Shown piece by piece: positions 52,848 through 61,254 of a stretch of 64,000 bases of DNA. The notes under the pieces were generated by a model, which saw only the letters and a program-made list of their open reading frames with translations, was not told the DNA's origin and searched no databases. Numbering within the stretch: the first letter of the stretch is position 1; the number at the start of each line of letters is the position of its first letter. Origin of the DNA: Lachnospiraceae bacterium (GTDB lineage: Bacteria; Bacillota; Clostridia; Lachnospirales; Lachnospiraceae); contig JAFUAB010000042.1 of the NCBI GenBank assembly GCA_017460885.1, forward strand, positions 1-64,000. The letters run 5' to 3'. The position numbers and the translations under genes are program-made.

Positions 52848-54551
52848 ATGAAAAAGAAATTGCTTGCAATCCTTCTGTCATCTGCAATGGTAGTATCTCT
52901 TGCAGCCTGCGGATCCAGTTCCGATTCAGGATCATCCGATACTTCCGCTTCAAGTGGCAGCAGCGATTCAACAACCACAACATCAACAGAAACAGCAGAC
53001 ACTATAGCTGAGTCCGGTTCTTCCGACGCTGCAGCCGAGACTGCATCAGCCGGCAGCTACGAGCTTACCGATCTTTATATTACTGTAGACGGTACTCTTA
53101 CAGCTAACGTGGACAGCGGTCAGGACGCTTTCATCGAGCAGTGGGAAGCAGCTGTTTCCGAGAAACTCGGTCATCCGATCAAGCTTCACATCAATCAGCC
53201 CGAGCATTCCGGATACAAGGATAACGTATCCCAGCTCCTTACCACGGGTCAGCCCGGAGACGGACAGTATCCCGACGCACTCATCATGAGCGCAACCATG
53301 TTTAAGCAGTATCAGAACACCGGAATCCTTTGGAACATGGCAGATGCGTATGATAACGCAGAGTTCCAGTCCAGGATCACCCTTCCTTCGATCAATGAGA
53401 ACATGAAGACGGCATCCGGTGAGCTTTACGGATTCGCGCCTACTTACGGCAACGGCTGCGTTACCTATATCAAGCAGTCATGGCTGGATGCGGCAGGCAA
53501 GACCGTAGACGACATCAAGACCTTTGATGACTATTATGCACTTCTTCAGGCCTTCACTCAGGGCGGACAGACCGGCGTTATCGCTGCCGGCTTCGGTAAG
53601 CTTGACGAGGCTCCTTACATCAACTACATGCCTGAATTCTGGCAGGGCGCTTATCCGGCAATCTATCAGAACAACGGAACCTGGGTAGACGGTTTCCAGG
53701 AGCAGGCTACGATCGATGCACTGACCAGGCTTGCCAAGGGCTATGCTGACGGTGTCATCGATAAGGATACTGAGGAAGCTTCCACCAAGACCGCAAGAGA
53801 GAAATGGTTCTCCAATGACCAGACCACTTCAGAAGGCGTATTCACCTACTGGGCAGGTACGTGGCTTCGTACCCTGACCGATAACCTTGACAAGAACGAG
53901 GTTGACACAGAACTCGGCGACGACAGGCTCGTACAGCTTCCTCCGATCAAGGAGATCAAGGACACCTGGGGCGGATACCTCAACCGTGAGGCTCCCGTTT
54001 GGGTAATCACCGATGACCTTGACGGCGACAACGCTCGTGAACAGGCAATCTTTGACGCACTGCTTGAGACCATGCTTGACGGCGATACCGTTCAGACCCT
54101 TTGGACCTATGGCGCAGAGGACGTTCACTGGTCAACCAAAGCTGAGACATTCACGACCAACCCTGATGATCCCGAGAAGAAGAAGGATTATGAGTACGCT
54201 GACGGTGAGTTCCATCTTAAGCAGGCTCCCAACGATCCTAACTCCGTATGGAAGAAGAATCACCTGGATCCCGTGCTTGTCATCGCTCCTCTTACAAATG
54301 GTTTCGTTGATGACGATCCCCTTATCGAAGAGGGCAACAAGTTCTTCACCGAGAACTGTGTAGATGCTCCTCAGTCACCCTCCAACGAGATGCTGACAGA
54401 GGTAGAGGCTGACCTTGTAGTAGACAAGACTACTCTTATGAACGAAGTAGTAGCCGGCAAGAAGACTGCAGAGGATGCCATAGCTGAGTATCAGGAGAAG
54501 TGGGGAGACACAGTTTCCGCTATCCTTGAGGAACTCAATTCAGCTGAGTAA
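52848..54551 (+). CDS. ABC importer solute-binding lipoprotein (LplA type)
   Basis: The 567-residue protein has lipobox SLAAC (Cys21), then about 50 residues of Ser/Thr/Asp linker. A large binding domain follows, beginning ELTDLYITVDGTL, with MLDGDTVQTLWTYGAEDVHW near residue 410-430. Its size and motifs fit the LplA-type proteins that work with LplB/YtcP permeases to import plant oligosaccharides, often pectic. ATG 52848 follows AGGAGGG; an in-frame ATG at 52797 would bury the signal peptide. The hairpin downstream may favour high expression. Confidence 0.87.
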   Translation: MKKKLLAILLSSAMVVSLAACGSSSDSGSSDTSASSGSSDSTTTTSTETADTIAESGSSDAAAETASAGSYELTDLYITVDGTLTANVDSGQDAFIEQWEAAVSEKLGHPIKLHINQPEHSGYKDNVSQLLTTGQPGDGQYPDALIMSATMFKQYQNTGILWNMADAYDNAEFQSRITLPSINENMKTASGELYGFAPTYGNGCVTYIKQSWLDAAGKTVDDIKTFDDYYALLQAFTQGGQTGVIAAGFGKLDEAPYINYMPEFWQGAYPAIYQNNGTWVDGFQEQATIDALTRLAKGYADGVIDKDTEEASTKTAREKWFSNDQTTSEGVFTYWAGTWLRTLTDNLDKNEVDTELGDDRLVQLPPIKEIKDTWGGYLNREAPVWVITDDLDGDNAREQAIFDALLETMLDGDTVQTLWTYGAEDVHWSTKAETFTTNPDDPEKKKDYEYADGEFHLKQAPNDPNSVWKKNHLDPVLVIAPLTNGFVDDDPLIEEGNKFFTENCVDAPQSPSNEMLTEVEADLVVDKTTLMNEVVAGKKTAEDAIAEYQEKWGDTVSAILEELNSAE

Positions 54552-54578
54552 TATTTGATAATAATAAAACCAGTAAAT

Positions 54579-54608
54579 GTATGGGCGCCCGATTAAGGGT
54601 GCCCATAC
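54579..54608 (+). other. Stable hairpin between binding-protein and permease genes
   Basis: GTATGGGC-G-CCC and GGG-T-GCCCATAC pair around GATTAA, giving a stem of about 12 pairs. No T-run follows, so it more likely protects the upstream mRNA end than terminates. The same arrangement is seen after the binding-protein gene at 11263. Confidence 0.65.
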
Positions 54609-54633
54609 AAGCACTAAAAACGGGGTATGACTT

Positions 54634-55584
54634 ATGGCAAAAAAGCAAACTCAAACTTCAACGGGGCGGGAAATAAATAAAAAACCTCTGAAATTACGTA
54701 TATGGAACAACAGGGGCTTTTATCTGATGTTTATCCCTGTTCTTATCTATGTTTTGATCGTGTATTACTGGCCTATGCTCGGTATACGCTATTCGTTTTA
54801 TGATTACACGCTTAAGAAAATTGAATTTGTCGGCATGAAACATTTCCAGAAGATGTTTTCCGAGAAGGACTTCTGGAAAGCCTTTACCAATACACTGGTG
54901 CTGTCGATCACCAAGCTGCTGATCACTACGGCGGCATCCGTTATAGTATCGGTGTTCATTAACGAGATGGCCAATCTGTTCGCAAAGAAGGTGCTGCAGA
55001 CCGTTATCTATCTGCCTCACTTTATGTCATGGACAGTTACGGCAGCCATCTTTACCCTGTTCCTTTCCACTTCTTCCACCGGTTTCGTTAACGAGACATT
55101 AAAGAACTGGGGATGGATCAAGGAAAGTATAGACTTCATGCACGAAACGCATCTGTGGCGGCCTGTTTACTATATTGTAAACATCTGGAAGGAGACCGGA
55201 TGGGGAACCGTAATATTCCTTGCGACGCTGTCCGGGATCAATCCCGAGCTGTATGAGGCTGCGGATATTGACGGTGCCACACGCATGCAGAAGATCTGGT
55301 ATGTAACGGTTCCCGAGCTTGCCAATACGATCATCATCGTTCTGATCCTTAACCTTGCTAAGGTTCTGAACCTGTTCGAGTCGGTTTTCGTTATGTACAA
55401 CAACCGTGTATTTGAAGTATCCGATGTTATTTCAACTTACATCTACCGTAAGACCTTTATGACGGCCATCCCCAATTACGGTTATACAACAGCGGTCGGT
55501 CTGTTTAAGTCACTCGTAGGCTGCTTCCTCGTTATCGTATGTAACTGGGCTAGCAAGAAAGTACGCGGACGCGGAATACTGTGA
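54634..55584 (+). CDS. ABC importer permease, LplB type
   Basis: The 316-residue protein has six predicted helices, the LplB-style opening NRGFYLMFIPVLIYVLIVYYW and MLGIRYSFYDY, and the coupling motif YEAADIDGATRMQKIWYVTVP. It forms the channel with the next permease. The start codon follows ACGGGGTATGACTT, a modest ribosome site. Such systems use a shared ATPase encoded elsewhere. Confidence 0.87.
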   Translation: MAKKQTQTSTGREINKKPLKLRIWNNRGFYLMFIPVLIYVLIVYYWPMLGIRYSFYDYTLKKIEFVGMKHFQKMFSEKDFWKAFTNTLVLSITKLLITTAASVIVSVFINEMANLFAKKVLQTVIYLPHFMSWTVTAAIFTLFLSTSSTGFVNETLKNWGWIKESIDFMHETHLWRPVYYIVNIWKETGWGTVIFLATLSGINPELYEAADIDGATRMQKIWYVTVPELANTIIIVLILNLAKVLNLFESVFVMYNNRVFEVSDVISTYIYRKTFMTAIPNYGYTTAVGLFKSLVGCFLVIVCNWASKKVRGRGIL

Positions 55585-55595
55585 GGTGATGTGAT

Positions 55596-56462
55596 ATGGC
55601 TAAGAGTAAAGATTTCGGTACAGGAAGAAAGAAAAAGACCGGCGTTTTTGACGTCGTAAACTACATAGTATTTATTCTGATCGGCTTGATAATCCTTATA
55701 CCGATCTGGAAGGTTTTGTCAGACTCCTTCAATGCGGTAGGCGTTTACAAGTTCCAGCTTTTCCCGAATAAATTTACGCTGGATGGCTATAAGGTGATCA
55801 TGACGACCTCCAAATTGTACAGACCGTTTGTCAACTCGGTTATTACGACGATCCTGGGTACGCTGCTCGGACTGGTAATGTCCACTCTCGGCGGCTACGT
55901 ACTGGCTCAGGAGGATCTTCCCGGCAGAACCATCATCGCATATTTCCTTCTTTTCACGATGATCTTCTCCGGAGGAATGATCCCCGAATACCTGGTCATG
56001 AAGAAGCTCCATCTGGTAAACTCCATGTGGATCCTGGTTGTCAAGCACGGCATGAACGTATATAACCTGGTACTGATGCGTAACTTCTTCGAGGGAATCC
56101 CCGGATCGCTGTTTGAGGCAGCCAAGATCGATGGATGTTCTCCGATGGGTATCTTCTTTAAGATCGTGCTTCCGCTGTCAAAGGCAGCCCTTGCTTCCAT
56201 CGGTCTGATGTTCGCTGTTACTGTCTGGAATGATTATTCAACGGTACAGATCTACATCACAAACCGTGATCAGGTCAACTTCCAGTATATCCTGAGGGTT
56301 ATGGTCATGGACGGAGATACGCCGGTAACACAATACAGTGTGTCGCAGACGACATTGTACTATGCGGCGATCATCTGTGCGATACTTCCTTTCATGGCTC
56401 TGTATCCGTTCCTTCAGAAGTATTTTGTAACGGGTGTAAATGTGGGAGCTGTCAAAGAGTAA
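55596..56462 (+). CDS. ABC importer permease, YtcP/LplC type
   Basis: The 288-residue protein has six predicted helices, YTCP-like SDSFNAVGVYKFQLFPNKFT and SGGMIPEYLVMKKLHLVNS, and the coupling motif FEAAKIDGCSPMGIFFKIVLP. It starts 11 nt after the LplB-type gene and is followed by a strong terminator that ends the importer operon. Confidence 0.88.
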   Translation: MAKSKDFGTGRKKKTGVFDVVNYIVFILIGLIILIPIWKVLSDSFNAVGVYKFQLFPNKFTLDGYKVIMTTSKLYRPFVNSVITTILGTLLGLVMSTLGGYVLAQEDLPGRTIIAYFLLFTMIFSGGMIPEYLVMKKLHLVNSMWILVVKHGMNVYNLVLMRNFFEGIPGSLFEAAKIDGCSPMGIFFKIVLPLSKAALASIGLMFAVTVWNDYSTVQIYITNRDQVNFQYILRVMVMDGDTPVTQYSVSQTTLYYAAIICAILPFMALYPFLQKYFVTGVNVGAVKE

Positions 56463-56473
56463 AAAAGAAATTC

Positions 56474-56502
56474 AGCCCCGCGCCAGGCGCGGGGCTTTTT
56501 TG
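56474..56502 (+). terminator. Strong rho-independent terminator after the importer operon
   Basis: GCCCCGCGCC and GGCGCGGGGC are perfectly complementary with one base between, followed by TTTTTT. The next gene starts only 14 nt later, so the T-run lies just before its ribosome site. Confidence 0.9.
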
Positions 56503-56516
56503 TAACAGGAGATTCT

Positions 56517-57278
56517 ATGAGAGTGATATTTTGGGCGGGAGATTCGACGAATACCTGCAACAAGGCAAATAAATATCCGCAGACCGGGATCGCCCAGGCT
56601 TTTGACAGATATACGGCTTTTGATGTGGTGGTCTACGATCATGCGATCAACGGGAGAAGTACCAGGAGCTTTATAGATCAGGGCAGACTGGCATTTATAT
56701 ATGACGAGATCAAAGAAGGTGATTTCCTTTTCATCCAGTTTGGACACAATGATGAAAAAGAAACCGATCTGGCCAGGTACACTGATCCGGATACGGATTT
56801 TATAGAGAACCTCGGTAAGTTTGTAAATGTTGCCAGAAATAAGGGAGCCATCCCACTGTTCATCACACCGCTTGAACGCAGGGAATTCAAGGATGATCAT
56901 GTGACCCTTGAGGATTCACAGCACACTCCCTATGTACAAGCGTATCATAAGGCGGCTGAGAGGTTCGGAGTACCGGTTGCGGATCTGTTTAAGGCAAGCC
57001 GGGAATTTCTGGAGAAGACAGGTGATGAGCCGTCCAAAAGGTATTATATGCATGTTAAGCCGGGAGAGGCGTTCTGGCTGCCGGAGGGATTGTCTACCGA
57101 CAATACGCACCTTAAATACGAGGGTGCGATGAAGTTCGGAGAGTTGATCGCACGGGAATTGATCAAACTCGGAGCTCCTTTTTCCACGCTGGTGGATGAG
57201 GCTGTACTTCGTGATCTGGATTCCGTGTACGATTCGAATCTTCTGGAAGACGGACTCAGAGAAGAATATAAGCAGTGA
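56517..57278 (+). CDS. CE12-like rhamnogalacturonan acetylesterase (SGNH hydrolase)
   Basis: The 253-residue protein has the SGNH blocks: nucleophile Ser10 in WAGDSTNT, Gly in NGRSTRSF, Asn in FGHNDEK, and the Asp-x-x-His pair in TDNTHLK. This is the order of rhamnogalacturonan acetylesterases, which remove acetyl groups from pectin. No signal peptide, so it would act on imported oligosaccharides. ACAGGAG lies 6 nt upstream. The stop codon overlaps the next start (TGATG). Confidence 0.87.
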   Translation: MRVIFWAGDSTNTCNKANKYPQTGIAQAFDRYTAFDVVVYDHAINGRSTRSFIDQGRLAFIYDEIKEGDFLFIQFGHNDEKETDLARYTDPDTDFIENLGKFVNVARNKGAIPLFITPLERREFKDDHVTLEDSQHTPYVQAYHKAAERFGVPVADLFKASREFLEKTGDEPSKRYYMHVKPGEAFWLPEGLSTDNTHLKYEGAMKFGELIARELIKLGAPFSTLVDEAVLRDLDSVYDSNLLEDGLREEYKQ

Positions 57279-59230
57279 TGAACGATATGAATTTTCAAAA
57301 CCCTATATTATTTGCCGATTATTCGGACCCTGATGTTACCAGGGTCGGGGACATGTTCTTTATGACGGCATCCAGCTTTAACTATACTCCGGGGCTGCCG
57401 ATCCTCAGATCCCGGGATCTGGTGAACTGGACACTGACCGGATATGCGGTCAGGGAGCTTGGTCAGACATTTGATTATCCCAGACATTCCGAAGGAATAT
57501 GGGCGCCCGCCATCAGATACTACAATGATACCTTTTACATTTATTACGGTATGCCCGACGAAGGGTTGTATGTGGTGAGAGGGCGTTTTCAGACAACCGA
57601 GGGCTTTCGAAATCATTGTGTCGATCCCGTGCAAGGTGACGGATCTGAAGACCGTGGATATGAGTTCGATCATGGATGCGACCTGCACATTCCGGGATTC
57701 ATACCGATTATATGGGACAGACCGGTATGCGTGCTGGAGGGAAGGGGACTTATAGATCCCTGCCCGTTTATAGACGAAGACGGCAGGTTCTGGCTCGTGC
57801 ATGCATATGCAAAAAGCAGGATCGGTTTCAAGAGCATACTCGGAATGGTTGAGCTTGACGCTCAGGGGATAAAGGCGATATCTCCAGATCACATCATCTT
57901 TAACGGTAATCTGGTTTCATTGCCTTCTGACGGAAACCCGGATTCCGGAGAAAGAGGTCCCGGACTACAGGCTTCATCGGATGCCGGCAGGGCAGGAGAT
58001 GAGAGAGCTTTTAACGGTATGATACACCGGGAGGACTATGTACACAGATTTGCGGGTTCGAAGGCAAAGGAGCCCGACGATAACAATGCACCTGCGATCA
58101 CGATAGAAGGCCCGAAGGTTTATAAGCGCGACGGATATATTTATATACTTGCTCCCGCGGGCGGTGTCCGTTACGGCTGGCAGCTCGCGCTAAGGTCAAA
58201 GAATATCCATGGTCCCTATGAATGCAGAGTTGTGATGAGACAGGGCTCGAGCATAGTCAACGGCCCTCATCAGGGAGGTCTGGTATCCTATAACCGAAGT
58301 GACTGGTTCATACATTTCCAGGATCTTGGTCCGTATGGCAGGGTCTGCCATCTGCAGCCGGTGGTCTGGAATGACAGCTGGCCGGTGATCGGAGAGCCTG
58401 CCGGTAAAGGCACATGGGGAGAGCCTGTATCGGGCGGGTCAGTCGCAGAGATATCTCAGAATCGGTTCTCAACATATCATGACTATCAATGGCTGGGCAA
58501 TTATTCCGAAGAATATTTTGCCGTTTTTAACCCGGACGAAAATGTCGTTTCCGAAGATATGTCATATCTTTTCGGCGGCAACAGTCCATATCTGGGAAAT
58601 CATGGTAAATACAGACTGAAGCTCCAGGCTCTCAACAGTCAGGGAGCGGATCCGGTGCTTTGGAAATGTCCGAACGTGCTGACGCGAAAGCCTGACCGCA
58701 GGGAGTTTGAAGTGACTGTAGCATTTAAAGTAAATAAGCTCCAGACCGGTGATCGTATCGGTATCACGTTTATGGGAGGAGAGTACGCCTTTCTGGAGTG
58801 TGCAAAGAGGAAGGACGGCGGCCTGGATATCCGTTACGGCACCAGTGAAAGCATAACCGGGACCAAAGATAAAAAGGAAAACCTGAGAGTGATCGAAACG
58901 TCCGGAGCCGAAGAGACGGAGTTTATTGTTTCGATGGTCTGTCGCGAAGCCGGAAACGGAGAGAGTGCAAAGGAGTTCACTTCGGTGGAGGATTGCCATC
59001 CCGTGGCGAGCTTTAAATACATGACCGGTAAGGCTTTACCTGATGATGTGACAGTCGGGACCGGAGATGCTGCGTTCAGGGATATCGGGGAAGAGTTTAA
59101 ACCCTCCGATCATACCTGGGTCGGAGCCAGAGTGGGCGTATATGCGGTTTCTAAGGGAGTACGCGGCGGGTATGCCGTGATCGACGCCTATGAGTGGGAC
59201 GATTTTGGGTCAAAAGAACCATCCCCGTGA
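57278..59230 (+). CDS. GH43 beta-xylosidase/arabinosidase with C-terminal beta-sandwich domain
   Basis: The 650-residue protein has no signal peptide. GH43 acids are Asp17 (YSDPDV), Asp160 (LIDPCPF) and Glu277 (TIEGPKV). A C-terminal domain from about residue 420 resembles the concanavalin-A-like module of GH43 xylosidases. About 50 extra polar residues (near 215-270, including DGNPDSGERG and HRFAGSKAKEPDD) interrupt the catalytic domain before the acid Glu. ATG 57278 overlaps the upstream TGA by one base. The last residues SKEPSP and the stop codon are encoded by a 29-nt palindromic element, so the original end has been replaced. Confidence 0.85.
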   Translation: MNDMNFQNPILFADYSDPDVTRVGDMFFMTASSFNYTPGLPILRSRDLVNWTLTGYAVRELGQTFDYPRHSEGIWAPAIRYYNDTFYIYYGMPDEGLYVVRGRFQTTEGFRNHCVDPVQGDGSEDRGYEFDHGCDLHIPGFIPIIWDRPVCVLEGRGLIDPCPFIDEDGRFWLVHAYAKSRIGFKSILGMVELDAQGIKAISPDHIIFNGNLVSLPSDGNPDSGERGPGLQASSDAGRAGDERAFNGMIHREDYVHRFAGSKAKEPDDNNAPAITIEGPKVYKRDGYIYILAPAGGVRYGWQLALRSKNIHGPYECRVVMRQGSSIVNGPHQGGLVSYNRSDWFIHFQDLGPYGRVCHLQPVVWNDSWPVIGEPAGKGTWGEPVSGGSVAEISQNRFSTYHDYQWLGNYSEEYFAVFNPDENVVSEDMSYLFGGNSPYLGNHGKYRLKLQALNSQGADPVLWKCPNVLTRKPDRREFEVTVAFKVNKLQTGDRIGITFMGGEYAFLECAKRKDGGLDIRYGTSESITGTKDKKENLRVIETSGAEETEFIVSMVCREAGNGESAKEFTSVEDCHPVASFKYMTGKALPDDVTVGTGDAAFRDIGEEFKPSDHTWVGARVGVYAVSKGVRGGYAVIDAYEWDDFGSKEPSP

Positions 59231-59265
59231 TCCAAATGGATCAAAAGAACCGTCCCCGTGATCCA
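59206..59265 (-). repeat. Tandem pair of 29-nt GGGGACGG elements, reverse orientation
   Basis: Two copies, 59206-59234 (right arm TGATCCA at 59228-59234) and 59237-59265 (arms TGGATCA at 59237 and TGATCCA at 59259), repeat with a 31-nt period. The cores on the minus strand read GGGGATGG and GGGGACGG. The first supplies the last codons and stop of the upstream GH43 gene. The second ends 10 nt before the next start codon. Confidence 0.8.
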
Positions 59266-59275
59266 ACCAAAGAAG

Positions 59276-61213
59276 ATGAATTCAAGTGATATATTATACA
59301 AAGCCATAAAAGCCGGCGATCTCGAGACCGTACGCAGCCGGCTTGTCAGGGATCCTGCCATGATCCGCGGAGAGCATCTTTTCGCGGCCGCAGAAGCCGG
59401 CCGATCTGATGTGGTGCGTTATCTGGTCGAGTATTCCAGGATCAGTCTGGATGAGAGGGATGAAAACGGACGCGATGTACTTCATTATGCCGCTGTATCC
59501 GATGATACCGGACTTTGGGATTATCTGATCGGAAAATGCGGAATGGACCCTTTTCGCGGTGACCGTGAACTGATCACTCCGTGGGAGGTGGCCGTATCGT
59601 CCGGCAGCAACAGTATCTGCCGTTATATGACAGAACACTTTGGAAATATAGACGATTACTACAAAAATCCGATACGGACAGGCATGTTCCCGGATCCGTC
59701 CGTGGTCAGAGTCGGTGAAGACTATTATATGGTCAACTCGACCTTTATATTTTTTCCCTGTATACCGGTGTCACATTCCAGGGATCTGATCAATTGGGAG
59801 ATAATCGGCTATGCCATCACCAATCCCGAATGGGCGCACCTCGATGAGCTGGAAGGCGGCAGGGGATACTGGGCGCCTGATATTTCGTATCATGACGGCA
59901 GGTATTATATTACCGCAACGATGAGATTCAATGATGATACGGGTTCATTGGGCATTACGCCATACAGGCGGCAGATAGTGGTCTTCTCCGACAGACCGGA
60001 GGGACCTTATTCCGAACCGGTGTATATAGAGGAAGACGGCATAGATCCAAGCATTTTTAATGATGACGATGGCAGACGCTATATGCTGTTAAACCGCGGC
60101 GCCAGGATACTGGAGCTGGATGAGACCGGTACCAGACAGATCTCCGAGGCGAAGCTGCTGTATTACGGAGACAGAAAACGCGCTCCGGAGGGACCGCATT
60201 TATACAAAAAGGACGGTTATTATTATCTGATCCTTGCCGAGGGAGGAACCGGCCCCGGACACATGGTGACGGTTCAGAGATCAAAAACGCTTTTCGGCGA
60301 TTATGAGCCGAGTCCGTATAATCCGATAATGAGACAGAGCGATCCCACGGCCGCCATTCAGAGATGCGGACACGGCGATCTGGTGGATACTCCCGACGGG
60401 CGCTGGTATATGGTTTATCTCTGCGGACGTATGCTGGACGGTAAATACAGTATGCTTGGACGGGAGACGGCACTGGATCCGGTAACCTGGACTGCTGACG
60501 GCTGGCCGATCGTCAACGACCTCAGGGGGCCGTCGGTACTGCAAAGAAAGCCGTTTCCCCAAATGGATCACAGGGACGGTTCCGCCCGTCCGGCCGACAC
60601 TGATCCTAAGCCCGGGGGACTTCCCGCAGGCTTTATGACTCCGAGACCTCACGCTCCGGGTACGATCGTGGCTAAGGTTCATAGAGACGGGGTATATGAG
60701 TTTACTCTTTGCCCATCCGCTTCTCCCATGTCCTCCACGGCCTGCAGGAGTATAGTGCTGAGGAGGCAGATCGCATTTAAATGCAGAGTATCGGTTGTCG
60801 TCACTGTTCCCGAGTTTTTTGCGGAGGGCATGGAATTCGGACTGACGGGATACTATGATGAAAACACCTATTGTGTCTTCGGGTTGACGAAAAGGAACGG
60901 CCGGATCGTCCTGCGTGTCGGTGAACATATAGGAGATGAGGATACGGAATATATTGCGGATGTGACAGAAATAACGGAGCTTCTTACCGCAGGTGAGGCG
61001 TTTCCTCTTGAGATGCGTGCAGACGGCTTAAAAAGAGATTTTTACTGTGGAGAAAGACTCATACATACATTACCGGACGTTTATTATCTCTGCGATGAAG
61101 GAATAAAAAAGGGCAAACGGTTCACGGGGGCGATGGCAGGTATCTATGCTGTCTGCAGCACCCGGGACGACAACACCCCTCCGGTCAGATTTACGGAATT
61201 CGGGTATGCCTGA
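59276..61213 (+). CDS. Ankyrin-repeat/GH43 fusion glycosidase
   Basis: The 645-residue protein starts with about 125 residues of ankyrin-type helices (SSDILYKAIKAGDLETVRSR, EHLFAAAEAGRSDVVRYLVE, DVLHYAAVSDDTGLWDYLIG, TPWEVAVSSGSNSICRYMTE). A GH43 domain follows with Asp140 (MFPDPSVVR), Asp257 (GIDPSIFND) and Glu305 (APEGPHLY), then a C-terminal beta-sandwich from about residue 455. There is no signal peptide. Ankyrin repeats bind proteins and are rare on glycosidases; the domain may tether the enzyme to a partner. A degenerate 29-nt element is read through in the interdomain linker. ATG 59276 is the first start past the upstream element pair; its ribosome site is weak. The substrate is likely xylo- or arabino-oligosaccharide. 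Confidence 0.83.
   Translation: MNSSDILYKAIKAGDLETVRSRLVRDPAMIRGEHLFAAAEAGRSDVVRYLVEYSRISLDERDENGRDVLHYAAVSDDTGLWDYLIGKCGMDPFRGDRELITPWEVAVSSGSNSICRYMTEHFGNIDDYYKNPIRTGMFPDPSVVRVGEDYYMVNSTFIFFPCIPVSHSRDLINWEIIGYAITNPEWAHLDELEGGRGYWAPDISYHDGRYYITATMRFNDDTGSLGITPYRRQIVVFSDRPEGPYSEPVYIEEDGIDPSIFNDDDGRRYMLLNRGARILELDETGTRQISEAKLLYYGDRKRAPEGPHLYKKDGYYYLILAEGGTGPGHMVTVQRSKTLFGDYEPSPYNPIMRQSDPTAAIQRCGHGDLVDTPDGRWYMVYLCGRMLDGKYSMLGRETALDPVTWTADGWPIVNDLRGPSVLQRKPFPQMDHRDGSARPADTDPKPGGLPAGFMTPRPHAPGTIVAKVHRDGVYEFTLCPSASPMSSTACRSIVLRRQIAFKCRVSVVVTVPEFFAEGMEFGLTGYYDENTYCVFGLTKRNGRIVLRVGEHIGDEDTEYIADVTEITELLTAGEAFPLEMRADGLKRDFYCGERLIHTLPDVYYLCDEGIKKGKRFTGAMAGIYAVCSTRDDNTPPVRFTEFGYA
60564..60592 (+). repeat. 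Partial 29-nt element within the ankyrin-GH43 coding sequence
   Basis: TGGATCACAGGGACGGTTC at 60564-60582 matches the left arm and core of the copy at 31762. The right arm is changed (CGCCCGTCCGG). It is read in frame as MDHRDGSARP, near residues 430-439, between the catalytic and C-terminal domains. Confidence 0.65.
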
Positions 61214-61254
61214 GGTGTATAAAGTACAGATTGTAGATCATATGAGGAAGTATC

